Position numbers and translations under genes: made by a program. A stretch of DNA of 60,000 nt from Nematostella vectensis (taxonomy: Eukaryota; Cnidaria; Anthozoa; Actiniaria; Edwardsiidae): contig NC_064035.1 of NCBI RefSeq assembly GCF_932526225.1, positions 7,503,501-7,563,500 of the forward strand, written 5' to 3'. The notes below the pieces were generated by a model. It had not been told where the DNA came from and searched no databases. It worked only from the letters and a program-made list of their open reading frames with translations. Below are positions 33,441 through 44,800 of this stretch, piece by piece (position 1 is the stretch's first letter; each line of letters begins with the position of its first letter).

Positions 33441-35439
33441 TAGTAGTAGGATTCACCCGCCAATGCGGGAAAGACGGGGTTTTAGCCTGCGTTAGTACTG
33501 TTAGGCAATTAAAGATTATACAAAGTGTGCACCTATCAGGATTTTCAGGGAACTGTGGAGCACTTCAAATTTGTAAACATGCTCCTTCAACAATGGGCAC
33601 TATGTTCGATGATAGTAAGGGATTGAGAGCCCAGGAATCTTCCTGGATATAAGTTAAACATCCTGGAACCGACTTGCTCAACACTGTTATTTTATTTTGA
33701 TTCTTGAAATGTTTCTTTGAAAATAAATGTTATCGTTTGATTATTGTTTTAGCATGGAATGCCATCGTTTATTTTGTAGGATGGATCACAGTAATTCCAA
33801 AGATTTTGTTCACTATACTGTTCATTTAAATTGCATTAATTGTTAGTTGCAGGACTAGTATCGTCATGTAAGTCGGATTCAGAAGCTTGGAACATACTAG
33901 TGGGAATACGTGCGCAACTTCAAGACTAGCTTATTCTTCTTTCTGAGATTTGATTTTGTTTGTTGATTGCTGGCAATGAATTAAAGGACCTGTACGCCGC
34001 TATGCTCCCGGCCTCGGATTTAAAATAGGGATCTCTTACGCAAGACGAAGCGACGGCAAGGATAACGTGACCAAATGAATACTTTTATGCTTAGGTCTCA
34101 ATAAACCCTAACCTCACGCAAATAGAACGGCGACGGCAGAAAACGCAAATAGCCAGTCGGGAAATGCACTTTGAAATGGACTCTGTATAATACATTTCAG
34201 ACATTTTCCTCCAAACTACGAGGTGAAAACTCCACATTTAATGGTCTGGCGAGAAAGTGTTTGCTGTACACCTTTCATGGTAGAAATAAGGTTCTAGTCC
34301 TATCTTTATTTTTAGGACTGACAAACAAGTTTCTTTGGAACCAATTTAACAAAGGCATATTTTGGCCACGTTCTCCTTGCCATCAGCGGAGTTGTGTAAA
34401 ACCATAATTAGTAGAAAAGGAAAAATATAGGTAAAAAGTAATAAAGAAGAACAAGTCTCTGCCGGGGTTGACTAGTATGTCTGCTGAGATTAAATCGTAA
34501 CTGAATAACCCATTTACTCCTGTTTTGGCCTTAACTGTACAAGAGTTTTAAGAAATCGTCTTAACGTTGTGAATTCTATCAGAACGTTTTCCTCTCGCCT
34601 TTATATGAAGCAAAGCAGTAATTTACTTATTAACCCCGTGGAAACGGCAGCGCCAACATCGGCCAGCATTGTTGGTATCGCTTCGCTCGACTGACCACAA
34701 GACAAAGACAACTGCTGGTGAACTAGTCCACAGCATCAACATGGTGTATAAACAATACAAGTATCTTTGGACCCAGGTCTTGTGCACGACTGCGGTCTCG
34801 GGCTTCACGGATAAGCTCCTGAATTCCCCCAAATAACACATAGCTTTTCAATATGTTATTTCTAAAAAAAAACCTGTGGAAGAAATCATTTTCAGCATCT
34901 GTTATTGCAACGGTTACTACCTTTCTCTTATAGTGATGCCATAGAACTCAAAACTCTTCTAACAACATGAAGGCAAGAGGAAAATGAAAATATATCATTC
35001 ATGACGTTTGTTTTTAACTTGGTTTCTATCCCCAAAGGAGGGTGTCAGGAAGAAGTGCCAATAAAACATGATGGTACACAGTTGTTCATTTTTGCGTTTT
35101 CATAGGTTAACTAACCCATTGACCCCTAAACGGCTTGAACCGGCCTAGAGTAGTACCCATAACCCCCAAAATTTCATTTATGCGAAATAACTCCGGCATC
35201 AGTCTAATGGATAAATGGTCTTGAAGATATGCATCCAACCAAGGTGATAGCAACTGCTGACTTTGGCCAAAAAAATAGCTCAGGACCTTAGACAAATTTC
35301 AAATCGTACTAGGAAAATAGCAGAATTGAACCTCTAAACAAAACGCTTAGATTCCACACAAGGGAAAGAGATCAGCAAATACAACTCAAGACACAAATAG
35401 AAATCTTTATTCTGATCCTCCAGGTATATTTCCATGGCC

Positions 35440-35539
35440 TCAAAGCACTACCCTGGTTCCAGAGCCTCGTGCGTCTCTCTATTTAGTAGCCACTGAATAG
35501 AGAGACGCCCGAGGCTCTGGGACCAGGGTATCAAAGCAC
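35440..35539. mobile_element. Complete 82-bp hairpin MITE with 9-bp target site duplication
   Basis: The left arm, TACCCTGGTTCCAGAGCCTC onward (35449-35485), and the right arm ending GGCTCTGGGACCAGGGTA (35495-35530) form a nearly perfect stem of about 36 bases with a loop of about 9. The element is flanked on both sides by TCAAAGCAC (35440-35448 and 35531-35539). A 9-bp duplication is typical of Mutator-like elements and is also within the Merlin range. There is no coding capacity. Confidence 0.88.
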
Positions 35540-36205
35540 ACGCTGCTGCTATTACAGATTGCAAAGCATCCTTGAAGACAGTCAACACGCAAAATTAGAC
35601 AGTTTTTCCTCCCCAAAGCCAAGCAATTCAATTCCAGGTCAAACAGACAGATAGCAGTGTAAACAATTTTGGAATCAATTTGGTTTCAGAAAAGATTTAG
35701 GAAACTGTGATGATTCATTAGAAAATTATTTTCTTATCCAGCCGAAGCCAAACAAAAAATCTAAATACTTATATAATACAAAGTTTACAAATATGACGGT
35801 ATTCACAGGCATTTTCTGTACAGGGCAGAAAATGCCTGTTACTATAATGCTTGCTTCGTAAATCCCCCCCCCCCCCCCCCCCTCCATTATGGCAGCAGTG
35901 GCCGGTCGCCTGGTTTCAAAGCCCTTGTCAGCCCCTCCTTTGTTATTGTTTACAACCAAACATTATAAGACAAATTATGAGAAGAAATCTCAGAATAACC
36001 ACCTAAAAATACTATCTTATGCCTCATTTACCTAATTCAATCGAAGGTATCACAGCACCTTTTCCAAATCAGCCGATGGAAATGGATGCTTTCTCACAAT
36101 GGGTACTTTGTTTGGATGACAAAATGGCGGCTTACAAGGGCTATTTAATCTATGCATGAACTCGACGTAAGCGTCCGCCTCACGATACTTACTACAGTGG
36201 TCTTT

Positions 36206-36206
<1 letters not shown>

Positions 36207-36255
<49 letters not shown>

Positions 36256-36256
36256 G
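36207..36256. repeat. GTT trinucleotide microsatellite
   Basis: About 16 uninterrupted GTT units lie in intergenic DNA. It is likely length-variable. Confidence 0.95.
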
Positions 36257-36752
36257 AGAAACTACTACTTATTGATATATCATCATGCCCGTCACGATTC
36301 TTTGCAATAAAATGCTCCATCTTTCCTCAAGCTAGGCGTTCAGCCCTCCCTATTCCTTTAAAACTATAACAGCCCTCCCTATTCATTTCAAAGATATTTA
36401 GTAAACAGACTTCCGTCTGTACAGCAGTTTTTTTTTTTTTTTGGTACGTGCTTGGAACTCATTGTAGAAACCGCTTCCGCTCGCCTTGCCGACTCGCCCA
36501 TGCGCTGTCCATCACCTGCCATGCCCGGTTTCCATGACAATGACGAGTTTCCTCGGTGACCGGCCGAGGTTCTGTATTGCACCGGGGTCCCCTGGTGGGA
36601 CTACGAAAAATTGCGGCAGCCAATACCGCGGATCCGACTTCACGGAATTTGCTCCTAAGTGTAATCTCTTTCAGGGTGTTAGTCCAGACCTGGGACTCTC
36701 TTTGCGCTCGACATTCTGGCTCGCGTTGAAGAGGGTCCAGTATTTATTGCAT

Positions 36753-36812
36753 GCGCATGCGCGAAAGTACACCGCATATATGCGGTGTGGCCTGGTTGCT
36801 TAGTTCAAGATG
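36753..36812 (+). promoter_or_regulatory. Promoter-like cluster: NRF1 site, 20-bp palindrome, YY1-like ATG
   Basis: A perfect NRF1 consensus (GCGCATGCGC, 36753-36762) is followed by the perfect 20-bp palindrome ACACCGCATATATGCGGTGT (36769-36788) and then CAAGATGGCTGCG at 36807. The last is both a YY1-type motif and a good start context. The ATG at 36810 opens only about 31 codons. No clear donor or downstream coding exon was found, so the gene it would serve is unknown. It may drive a non-coding transcript or lie inside a mobile element. Confidence 0.35.
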
Positions 36813-37095
36813 GCTGCGAAAGGGACGAGCGAGGGTTTTTTTATTAGAAATAAGGGACAGATATTTTTTCTCCAGCAACTTTTTAATGGATATTTTGGGC
36901 ATTAAAACATATTCAAACGACGAAATATGCTATTTAAACGTGTTTCGGGAAGGGGGTTTTGTTGTCATGCCCTTGGCCCTCCATCCCCATCCCGCCATCG
37001 TCCTAGGTGCCCATTTTCCGCGCGGTCATATACTCTTCTCAACAGGAACCCCACAGAAACGATTGCTGCGCAGGCTCATTATAAAGAGGAATTCG

Positions 37096-37214
37096 CTCCT
37101 TCGGAGGGCCGCTGCGAAGGAGACTAACGGGAGGCTTTTTCTTTCCTAGTCCCTCGCAGGCGGTTTCAAGCATGCGCGGGGGAGTGAGCGACATCACTTA
37201 AAACGCCTGTGAGG
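37096..37214. repeat. Two nested short inverted repeats beside the dispersed repeat
   Basis: CTCCTTCG pairs with CGAAGGAG near 37097-37120. GTCCCTCGCAGGCG (37151 onward) pairs with CGCCTGTGAGGGAC (to 37210). The second stem stops where dispersed repeat copy 2 begins. This may be one end of a decayed element. Confidence 0.5.
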
Positions 37215-37415
37215 GACGCTAACGGAAACCTCAACTGACAAGAAACAAAAGAATCTATAAGAATCCGCTCTTTCTTGCAAGCCATCCTCTCAAAATCATT
37301 AGTCACACCCTCAAAGAAACTCCCACACACTGTTTCAACGATTTTGAAATATTTTTCGCGTTTTCCGTTAAAAATCATCGGAGATGATCGACCGGAAGTA
37401 AACTGGTGACATAGC
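37215..37415 (+). repeat. Dispersed repeat, copy 2
   Basis: Copy 2 aligns with 25529-25725 over about 190 bases in the same orientation, from AACGGAAACCTCAACTGACA to ACTGGTGACATAG. Confidence 0.8.
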
Positions 37416-38029
37416 CATGACTAGAAAGAGCAGCAGAGTCGTAGCGTGTTTCATGATAGCAAATAACAGGGAAACTTTTTGAATAACATATTTATTGTAA
37501 AAGATTTGCAATATTTTGCAAAACAATAGTGAATCTGTTAGCTTTTGTTCGGTTTCTGACTGTAATGATTTCTTGCCAATGTAAAGCAGGTTTAATAATT
37601 GATTAATTATAGTCCGATTCGGTCATAATAATGATTCGGTAAACTGGTGATAACTCTAAGATTGCAAAAGATAAATGAAATTAGAATATAATACAAACCT
37701 AACCTAACATTTTCTGAAAACCTATATACGAAAGTATTACCTTTTCTATTTACATGACATTCGTCAGCAAAGTATATGCTATTTATGCAATTTGTTTTAA
37801 TTAGTTATCTCATCATCTGAAGTTCGAGTTATCGAGTGTAAAAAATCTCATTAAGTAAAAGGAAACATAAATATTATAGTTAGCGATGGATTCCAGTCTT
37901 CAGTCGATCGGGATCTCCCGGTATTTTGAATTCTTTACGTAATCATTCATACTATACACGTTTGCCGCAAAATAATCAATATTCAAAAAAATAGCTTCTA
38001 AGAGTACAATAAGTCCAGGTTGCACTTGA

Positions 38030-38048
38030 TGACGTCATTATACGTCAT
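38030..38048. promoter_or_regulatory. CRE-like sites upstream of the lipoxygenase
   Basis: A full cAMP-response element palindrome (TGACGTCA, 38030-38037) is followed by a half-site variant (TACGTCAT, 38041-38048), about 290 bases before the lipoxygenase ATG. The position suits a proximal promoter bound by CREB/ATF-type bZIP factors. The transcription start is unknown. Confidence 0.35.
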
Positions 38049-38324
38049 TATATTTATATTTGTTACCGTAGTCAAGATTCCATTACACAAGCGGCATTTA
38101 CTAAAGGACGAACTGAGAACTTGTCCAAACACTAAGGACAAGCCACTGCTGATGCTTAGCGATAAGAAAGTGTGAGCCTACACCGCCTAATATCCGTCAA
38201 GCAGAGGAAACAAATTCCAATCGTAGGTGTTTGAGTATTCGCTGAAAATCCAACTGTTGCATCAAGTTAGTCACTGATAGCAAATTTGCGGAGATAATTG
38301 TCTACACTTGTCTTGAGCGATAAC

Positions 38325-38813
38325 ATGGGTAACTGTAGCTCTCTGCCGCCTGACTACGAAATAATCGTGAAGACTGGTGACGTGAAGGGAGCAGGGACTG
38401 ATGCAAATGTTTATTGTGCTCTTGTCGCCGTGAACGGAACTCGCTCGAGGGACTTTCATTTGGATTGCCGCTGGAAAAATGACTTTGAAAAGGGCAACGT
38501 AGATTCATTCAAAGTAGCGAATGGAACTGCAATTGGTCCCCTAAAGAAGATCGAGATTTGGAGAGACGATAGCGGGCTTGGTGATGACTGGTACGTCGAA
38601 TGGATCAAGGTTAAAAATATTCTGGAGCCGAACTCGGAGTTGGATGTATTCCCTTGTCATCGTTGGGTCAAAGCCGAACGTAAACTCATCCTGACAAAAT
38701 ACGATTGTATGCTTCCGCAATTCGACGACCACCCCGAGCAGAGAAAGAGAGAGCTGGAAGAAAAACGTGAACTCTACAGACTTGTGCGCAAAGCACCAGG
38801 GATTCCGAAGCAG
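38325..38813 (+). CDS. LOX exon 1: PLAT (C2-like) membrane-binding domain with an acylation-type start
   Basis: One exon of 163 codons encodes the whole PLAT domain (DYEIIVKTGDVKGAGTDANV, then KKIEIWRDDSGLGDDWYVEW), which places animal lipoxygenases on membranes, often with calcium. The ATG at 38325 is chosen because MGNCSSLPPDYEI directly precedes the domain; an upstream ATG-less extension is only an open frame. Met-Gly-Asn-Cys-Ser-Ser fits the N-myristoylation pattern (Gly2, Ser6) with Cys4 available for palmitoylation. I do not know this feature from characterised lipoxygenases, so it is flagged as unusual. Confidence 0.9.
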
Positions 38814-41800
38814 GTAATTTGGCAATGTTATGTAATCATAAAGTATGTTATATTAAATAAAACCACTCAAGTGTAACATAAAATCATAATGCTTTTCAAA
38901 ATTATAATTGATTTTCGACGACGCCTGCTCTTGGTCCAGTGTATTGCATTCGCCCTTTCGTTATGCATAGAATCCTGCAGAAATTAGGTTGTTAGGGACA
39001 AGTTGATTGTTTTGTTGTGTTCATGTTAGAATGTATAATTAAACAGTGTTTAGGCCCTTTATTTTACATTGTATATTTATTTCACTTAACTCATTAGCAA
39101 TTGTGTTTTTAAATGTCAATCTTTTCTGGTACTTCTTGATAATTTGTGGTTAACTTGTGCGTTGTGATTTAGATCGAGAGCTGCCCTCGCGATGAAAGCT
39201 TTAGCAACGATTACAAGGTAGGTTCAATATTTTACTGTTGATGTTATGTAAAATTAGCACAACAGCCCGAAAAATAGCAGGGTTGCCACAAAACTACGTG
39301 AAAAAATTCTCTCAAAACGTCTTTCCAAACGGAAACAGGAAGGCACTTAAGATTTGTCAAAAAGCCGTGCACCTTTAACGCATCATTCGTGCCATGTTGT
39401 CACACTAGATTTATCAGGATGAGTTTTCAACACCTTTTCATCTGTGCATGACCCCAATAAGACTTGGAATGCAGAATTCGTATTGTCTTCTGCACGCAAA
39501 ACTGAAGGGCTATCATGGGATGGCATAATAGTAACTGGTTATCATTTTTAATTTGTGTTAATCACCATTTCACGTACACGTTTTACATGTTTTTCAAACC
39601 GACGAAGTATAGTCATCTATAAACTAGAAAGCTTTCGACAGAGAAAAGAATTGGAACACTTATTGAATAATACTTTCCCAAGCTAACATTTAAACTGGTA
39701 CACTTAATTTTTGGCATTAGACTAAACCGCTACATTCCTCCGTTCCAAAGATATTATCTGTTTTAAATTGAAAGTGGTCGTGTTATGCAATAAGCCAAGA
39801 TGTTTTTCCTCGCGAGTTCATCCGCTAGGCCCTATGTAAACATGCTTTTGTTTTTGTTTGAAGGTTGCGTTTGCTTCTGTTTATCCTGTTTCTGTCTTGT
39901 TTGCTTTTTGGCTACGATGTCTTGCATATGAGAATGTGTCTTTTATGCGCACCGGCCTGTTCTCCTTAGCAGCTCCACCTTTTAAGCCATTCTACTGCAA
40001 AGCTGCCACTTTTCACAATCGAATCTTCGCGCCCTAGGCCCAGGATGCATTGCGCGCGTAAAATCGAAAAAATATTAGCTTGAGTCTTGTTGGTGATGGT
40101 ATTGGTATGATTGTGATGTTGATGATGATAACGATGATTATGACAATGATTGTGTTGATAATAATGATGGTGATATTTTCGTATTGCAAATTATATTCAT
40201 TATGGTACTTATTTAACTCAAAACTATAACCGTGTTTGTCGCATCTGGAGTCGAAGCTTTGATCTTACTTATGAATCTTATATCTAATACGCTAAGGAAA
40301 AAGTGTGTGGCATCTCTCACGGACAAAAGGAGGACCTAGAAAACTCAAGAACCACACGAATCACAATCCCTAGCTAATACGGGGTAGCGGGAGAGGTTTC
40401 CACTTTCAAATGATCAGGCAAAGAGAAGCTCCAATTCAACCATTTTTCTTAGCGAAAGAAAGCACTCGCAAACGCGCCATTTTGGAGCCCTCCACAGAGA
40501 CCCAAAAAGTATTTCTAACTCACAGCCAAAAGCACCATTGACGTCCAGAACTTCGTGGTTTTCAAGCAAATTACAGTTAATGTTCAGGTGAAAAAAAATA
40601 ATAAAGAACAATGTTGACAAGATATCACTTTTTGAAGACTTTTGTTTGCGTCTTGCACGACACCAAGCGCGCGCATTTTGTAAACAATCATTTCAAAGAG
40701 GTTTTAAAACAGCCACAATAGTATCGATTAAATACTTAAATATAAGATTAAACAATAGAATAAAAACTTATTCTAAACCACTTTCAAATTCCATTTATTG
40801 TTAGATTCAGTTCTGATGTCCTGCCGGTCCTGTCGGTCTTTTTTTCTTCGTAAATATGACTTTAAGTAAGTACGACTGAACAAATCTCAGCCGATCTTAC
40901 ATAAAGCCACATACCTTCGTATCACATTTCGCAGAAAATAGAATGGACCCACCACCAAAAATACCACCAAGACTGGGACGATGAAGCAAGGATTCGTGCT
41001 TTTCAATGCCCACACAAACGTGTTGGAAAAACTTTGATTGCATTTGACTTGAATGTCGACGTGCTAACTCGCACGAATTTCCCGCCAAACACTCTGAACA
41101 CAGGGCACCTAATAAGGCAGAGAAAAGTGAAGGAAATATTTTGGACGTAGTTTTTTATAGCGTAGCATATGAAATTTCTTATAGAATAAAATAAAGATAA
41201 TTTATAATGAAACTCGATATATTAAATATCGGTAGCAATCCTGTTATTTTGGTTTATTTCCAATATGATAAAATATGCTTCAAGTTTTTGCAAAACATGG
41301 GGGAATACACTTTTCAAATCGAATTCATATGATTATGATGTAACGGGTTTTTTTTCAGATCAGATAGTGGCTCTAATGACTTTTATGAATTATAAACGTG
41401 AATGTTTCACGGGTACCCACTATTGAATATCTAAGACGCCAAATAAATGAATTATTTTTTGTAGTGGAACATTCAACAAACGAAGTACAAGCTGGCAGTT
41501 AAGTGTAAGCTCACCAAGCTGACCTCGGACCCATGGGAAAAGCTGGAAGATCTTGATAACGTCTACAAGGGCAGTATGGGTAAACCATATGTGAGTATTG
41601 AGAGCACAAAGCCTTATGCGAACTGCGCTAACATTGCTAGGCTCAGGAATTTCGACACTGCTGGCGCGTTGTTTGCACGGAGCTAAAGTTATATTTAAAT
41701 ACGCAGCGTTGGGCTGCGTAAAAAAACACCCCCTCCCCCCCTCCAGCCTACTTGCCTTTAGGCTACACACGGCTATGATACTCTGTCTTTTCCACCTTGT

Positions 41801-44800
41801 CTGTGCTTATATAGCTGGAGGGCCCTTTTCAAGTCCTTTTTTAAAAACAACTTCAGTAATCTTGGTGTCTCTAAAGGGTTTATACAACTGGAAGGAGGAC
41901 TCGGCTTTTTCACGCCAGAGACTGCAAGGATGCAACCCTACAATGATAGAACTGTGCAGAGAAATCCCAGAAAAGTAAGAACTGGTATTTGTATTTTTGA
42001 TCTTATAAGAAGCCGGCACTCAGAGGATCCATGTGTTGTAATCCGCATTGCTTCATTGCTTAATGAGCAAATAAGTTAACCTACGTATAGCCGCTAGGAT
42101 TTGTTGTGACTAGGTATTCAAGGGTGCCTAGGCTTTAAATAAAAGCTGTAGCGATTTTGGTTTTGTACGTTGTTTTCGAAGATAAGGTTTCAGCCAGTTT
42201 TACGTTACCCATTAAGCACTACGGGCTACGACAATGACAGTGTATAACGACAATGGAAGTGAGGACTCTGCGAAGGGCTTGCGAGGATTGCTTGGTCTGA
42301 AATCTTCACTTAAATTTTGTGTTAGCATTTACAAAAGCTAATTGCATGATGGCGTGTTGTCTCTCGACAGTTTCGCTGTGACATCAGAGATGGTGGAACC
42401 GTTCTTGGATGGTATGACTTTGGAAGAGGCGATAAATGCGAAGCGTATTTACATCTGTAATCTGATCACTCTCTCGGATATCGTCTGCAGGTTTAACAGA
42501 CTGGTGAGTACAAAGTTTAAAGGGCATATTTTCCAGCTTCAACCTCTTTCTAGGGCCCACGCAAAAACAAGAAAGGGAGAGGGAATTGCGAACGAGGTTG
42601 AGATATCTTGGCTTTTCTGTCCAGCCAAAATATCTCTAGAGTTGCTCCAAGTCGCTTTCACGGAGTCACTTTAGTAAACGATCTCAAAACCCCTTTACAG
42701 GAATATCCAGCCAGTTCCCTTTTTTACTAAAAAAATGGTTTTATGAAATATTGTTTTATGAAATATTTATGAAATTTTATAGGAATATCTTATCTCAATT
42801 TTTTTTCAAAATTTTGCTGATTTGGGGAAGTTATTATTAAAAGTGCAGACGTGTCTTGTGTGTGATACAGATGATGATGATTATTTATGATTATCTTAAG
42901 ATTTCCAAGCCTATGGCGTTGTTTTTCGTCAACAACAGTAAGGAGTTGATGCCGATCGCAATTCAGCTGTTCCAGAAACCTGCTGAAGATAATCCGGTGA
43001 GAATAGTGTGCGTTTTACCGTTATGACACGTGCAACACACGTCCTAGTATTAGCTAATGTAAAATGTGAATATGGCGTTGTAATACTCGCCGTGCGCTTG
43101 ACAACCAAGAGATACAGACTGCTCAATGCAATACAGGTTAATGCAGGACCGTAACGGACATTTCAGGGGGGGGGCTGATACAACGGACGGAAAGCTGTGG
43201 GGCACAGCCACGCCCCTACTGGTCATTTCCAGCGTCTTTAAAAAGACGGTACCACTGGCTTAGCTGACAAGCGCATGAGTTATCGCGGTTGTCGTGGGCG
43301 CGCGTGTCACTGAGATATCGCGGTTTACGTGGGCGCGCGGGTCACTGAGATATCGCGGTTCTCGTGGGCGCGCGTGTCACTGAGATATCGCGGTTCTCGT
43401 GGGCGCGCGTTTCACTGAGTTATCGCGGTTCTCGTGGGCGCCCGTGTCACTGAGATATCGCGGTTCTTGTGGGCGCGCGTTTCACTAAGATATCGCGGTT
43501 CTCGTGGGCGCGCGTTTCACTGAGATATCGCGGTTCTCGTGGGCGCGCGTTTCACTGAGAAATCACGGTTATCTTGGGCGCGCGTGTCACTGAGATATCG
43601 CGGTTCTCTTGGGCGCGGGTTTCACTGAGATATCGCGTTCCTCGTGGGCGCGCGTTTCACTGAGATATCGCGTTCCTCGTGGGCGCGCGTGTCACTGAGA
43701 TATCGCGTTCCTCGTGGGCGCGCGTGTCACTGAGATATCGCGGTTCTCGTGGGCGCGCGTTTCACTGAGTTATCGCGGTTCTCGTGGGCGCCCGTGTCAC
43801 TGAGATATCGCGGTTCTCGTGGGCGCGCGTTTCACTGAGATATCGCGGTTCTCGTGGGCGCGCGTTTCACTGAGAAATCACGGTTATCTTGGGCGCGCGT
43901 GTCACTGAGATATCGCGGTTCTCTTGGGCGCGGGTTTCACTGAGATATCGCGTTCCTCGTGGGCGCGCGTTTCACTGAGATATCGCGTTCCTCGTGGGCG
44001 CGCGTGTCACTGAGATATCGCGGTTCTCGTGGGCGCGCGTGTCACTGAGATATCGCGGTTCTCGTTGGCGCGGGTTTCACTGAGATATCGCGGTCCTCGT
44101 GGGCGCGCGTTTCACTGAGATATCGCGTTCCTCGTGGGCGCGCGTGTCACTGAGATATCGCGTTCCTCGTGGGCGCGCGAGTCACTGAGATATCGCGTTC
44201 CTCGTGGGCGCGCGTGTCACTGAGATATCGCGGTTCTCATGGGCGCGGGTTTCACTGAGATATCGCGGTCCTCGTGGGCTGACAGTGCGTAAACCTCTTC
44301 GTACAGGTGTTTCTACCATCTGACCCTAAGTACACATGGATGCTAGCAAAGATGTACTACAATAACGCAGATGCAGCCTTCCATCAGTCCTGCACTCACT
44401 TAGGTAAGACATCCTTACTCGAGAACCCAGCACTTCATTCTTCTGCCACGAACGATGCCTGAAAGTGCCTACAAAGACTACATGCTTTTAACTTGCGCAT
44501 TTCTTCTTCAGTAAAAAACCATGGGGATAGCTAGAACATGACTACATGCTCGCTTGACGTTTTGCTTGTGTATTGTTTCTGTGGTAAAAATAGCTGTGGA
44601 GATTTTTTGTGCCTCTGTCACTTTTGTTTCTGTTAAAAAGAACAACATTTTCCCCATGAGTTTTTTTGTAGAATTCATTATCTTCAGTGCCACCACCAGC
44701 TACTAGCTTTTAACGGTTCCCATTTGTTCGTGTGCTTTATCATGTGCTCCAGGATTTACTCATCTGGTGGCAGAAACCATCTGCGTGGGTACTCACCGCC

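Larger units (their letters stand above)
32146..38324. other. Intergenic region between DGK and the lipoxygenase
   Basis: About 6 kb without a gene I can support. It holds the DGK 3' UTR (a possible AATAAA lies near 33121), a MITE-like segment near 33080-33440, an 82-bp hairpin element with target duplication at 35440-35539, a GTT microsatellite, a promoter-like cluster at 36753-36812 and the second copy of a dispersed repeat at 37215-37415. From about 37440 to 38000 I see only AT-rich sequence. Confidence 0.55.

Noticed and set aside
38298-38876. Possible allene oxide synthase-lipoxygenase fusion, as in corals
   Set aside because: The PLAT exon begins with its own Met and no catalase-like haem domain is visible upstream.
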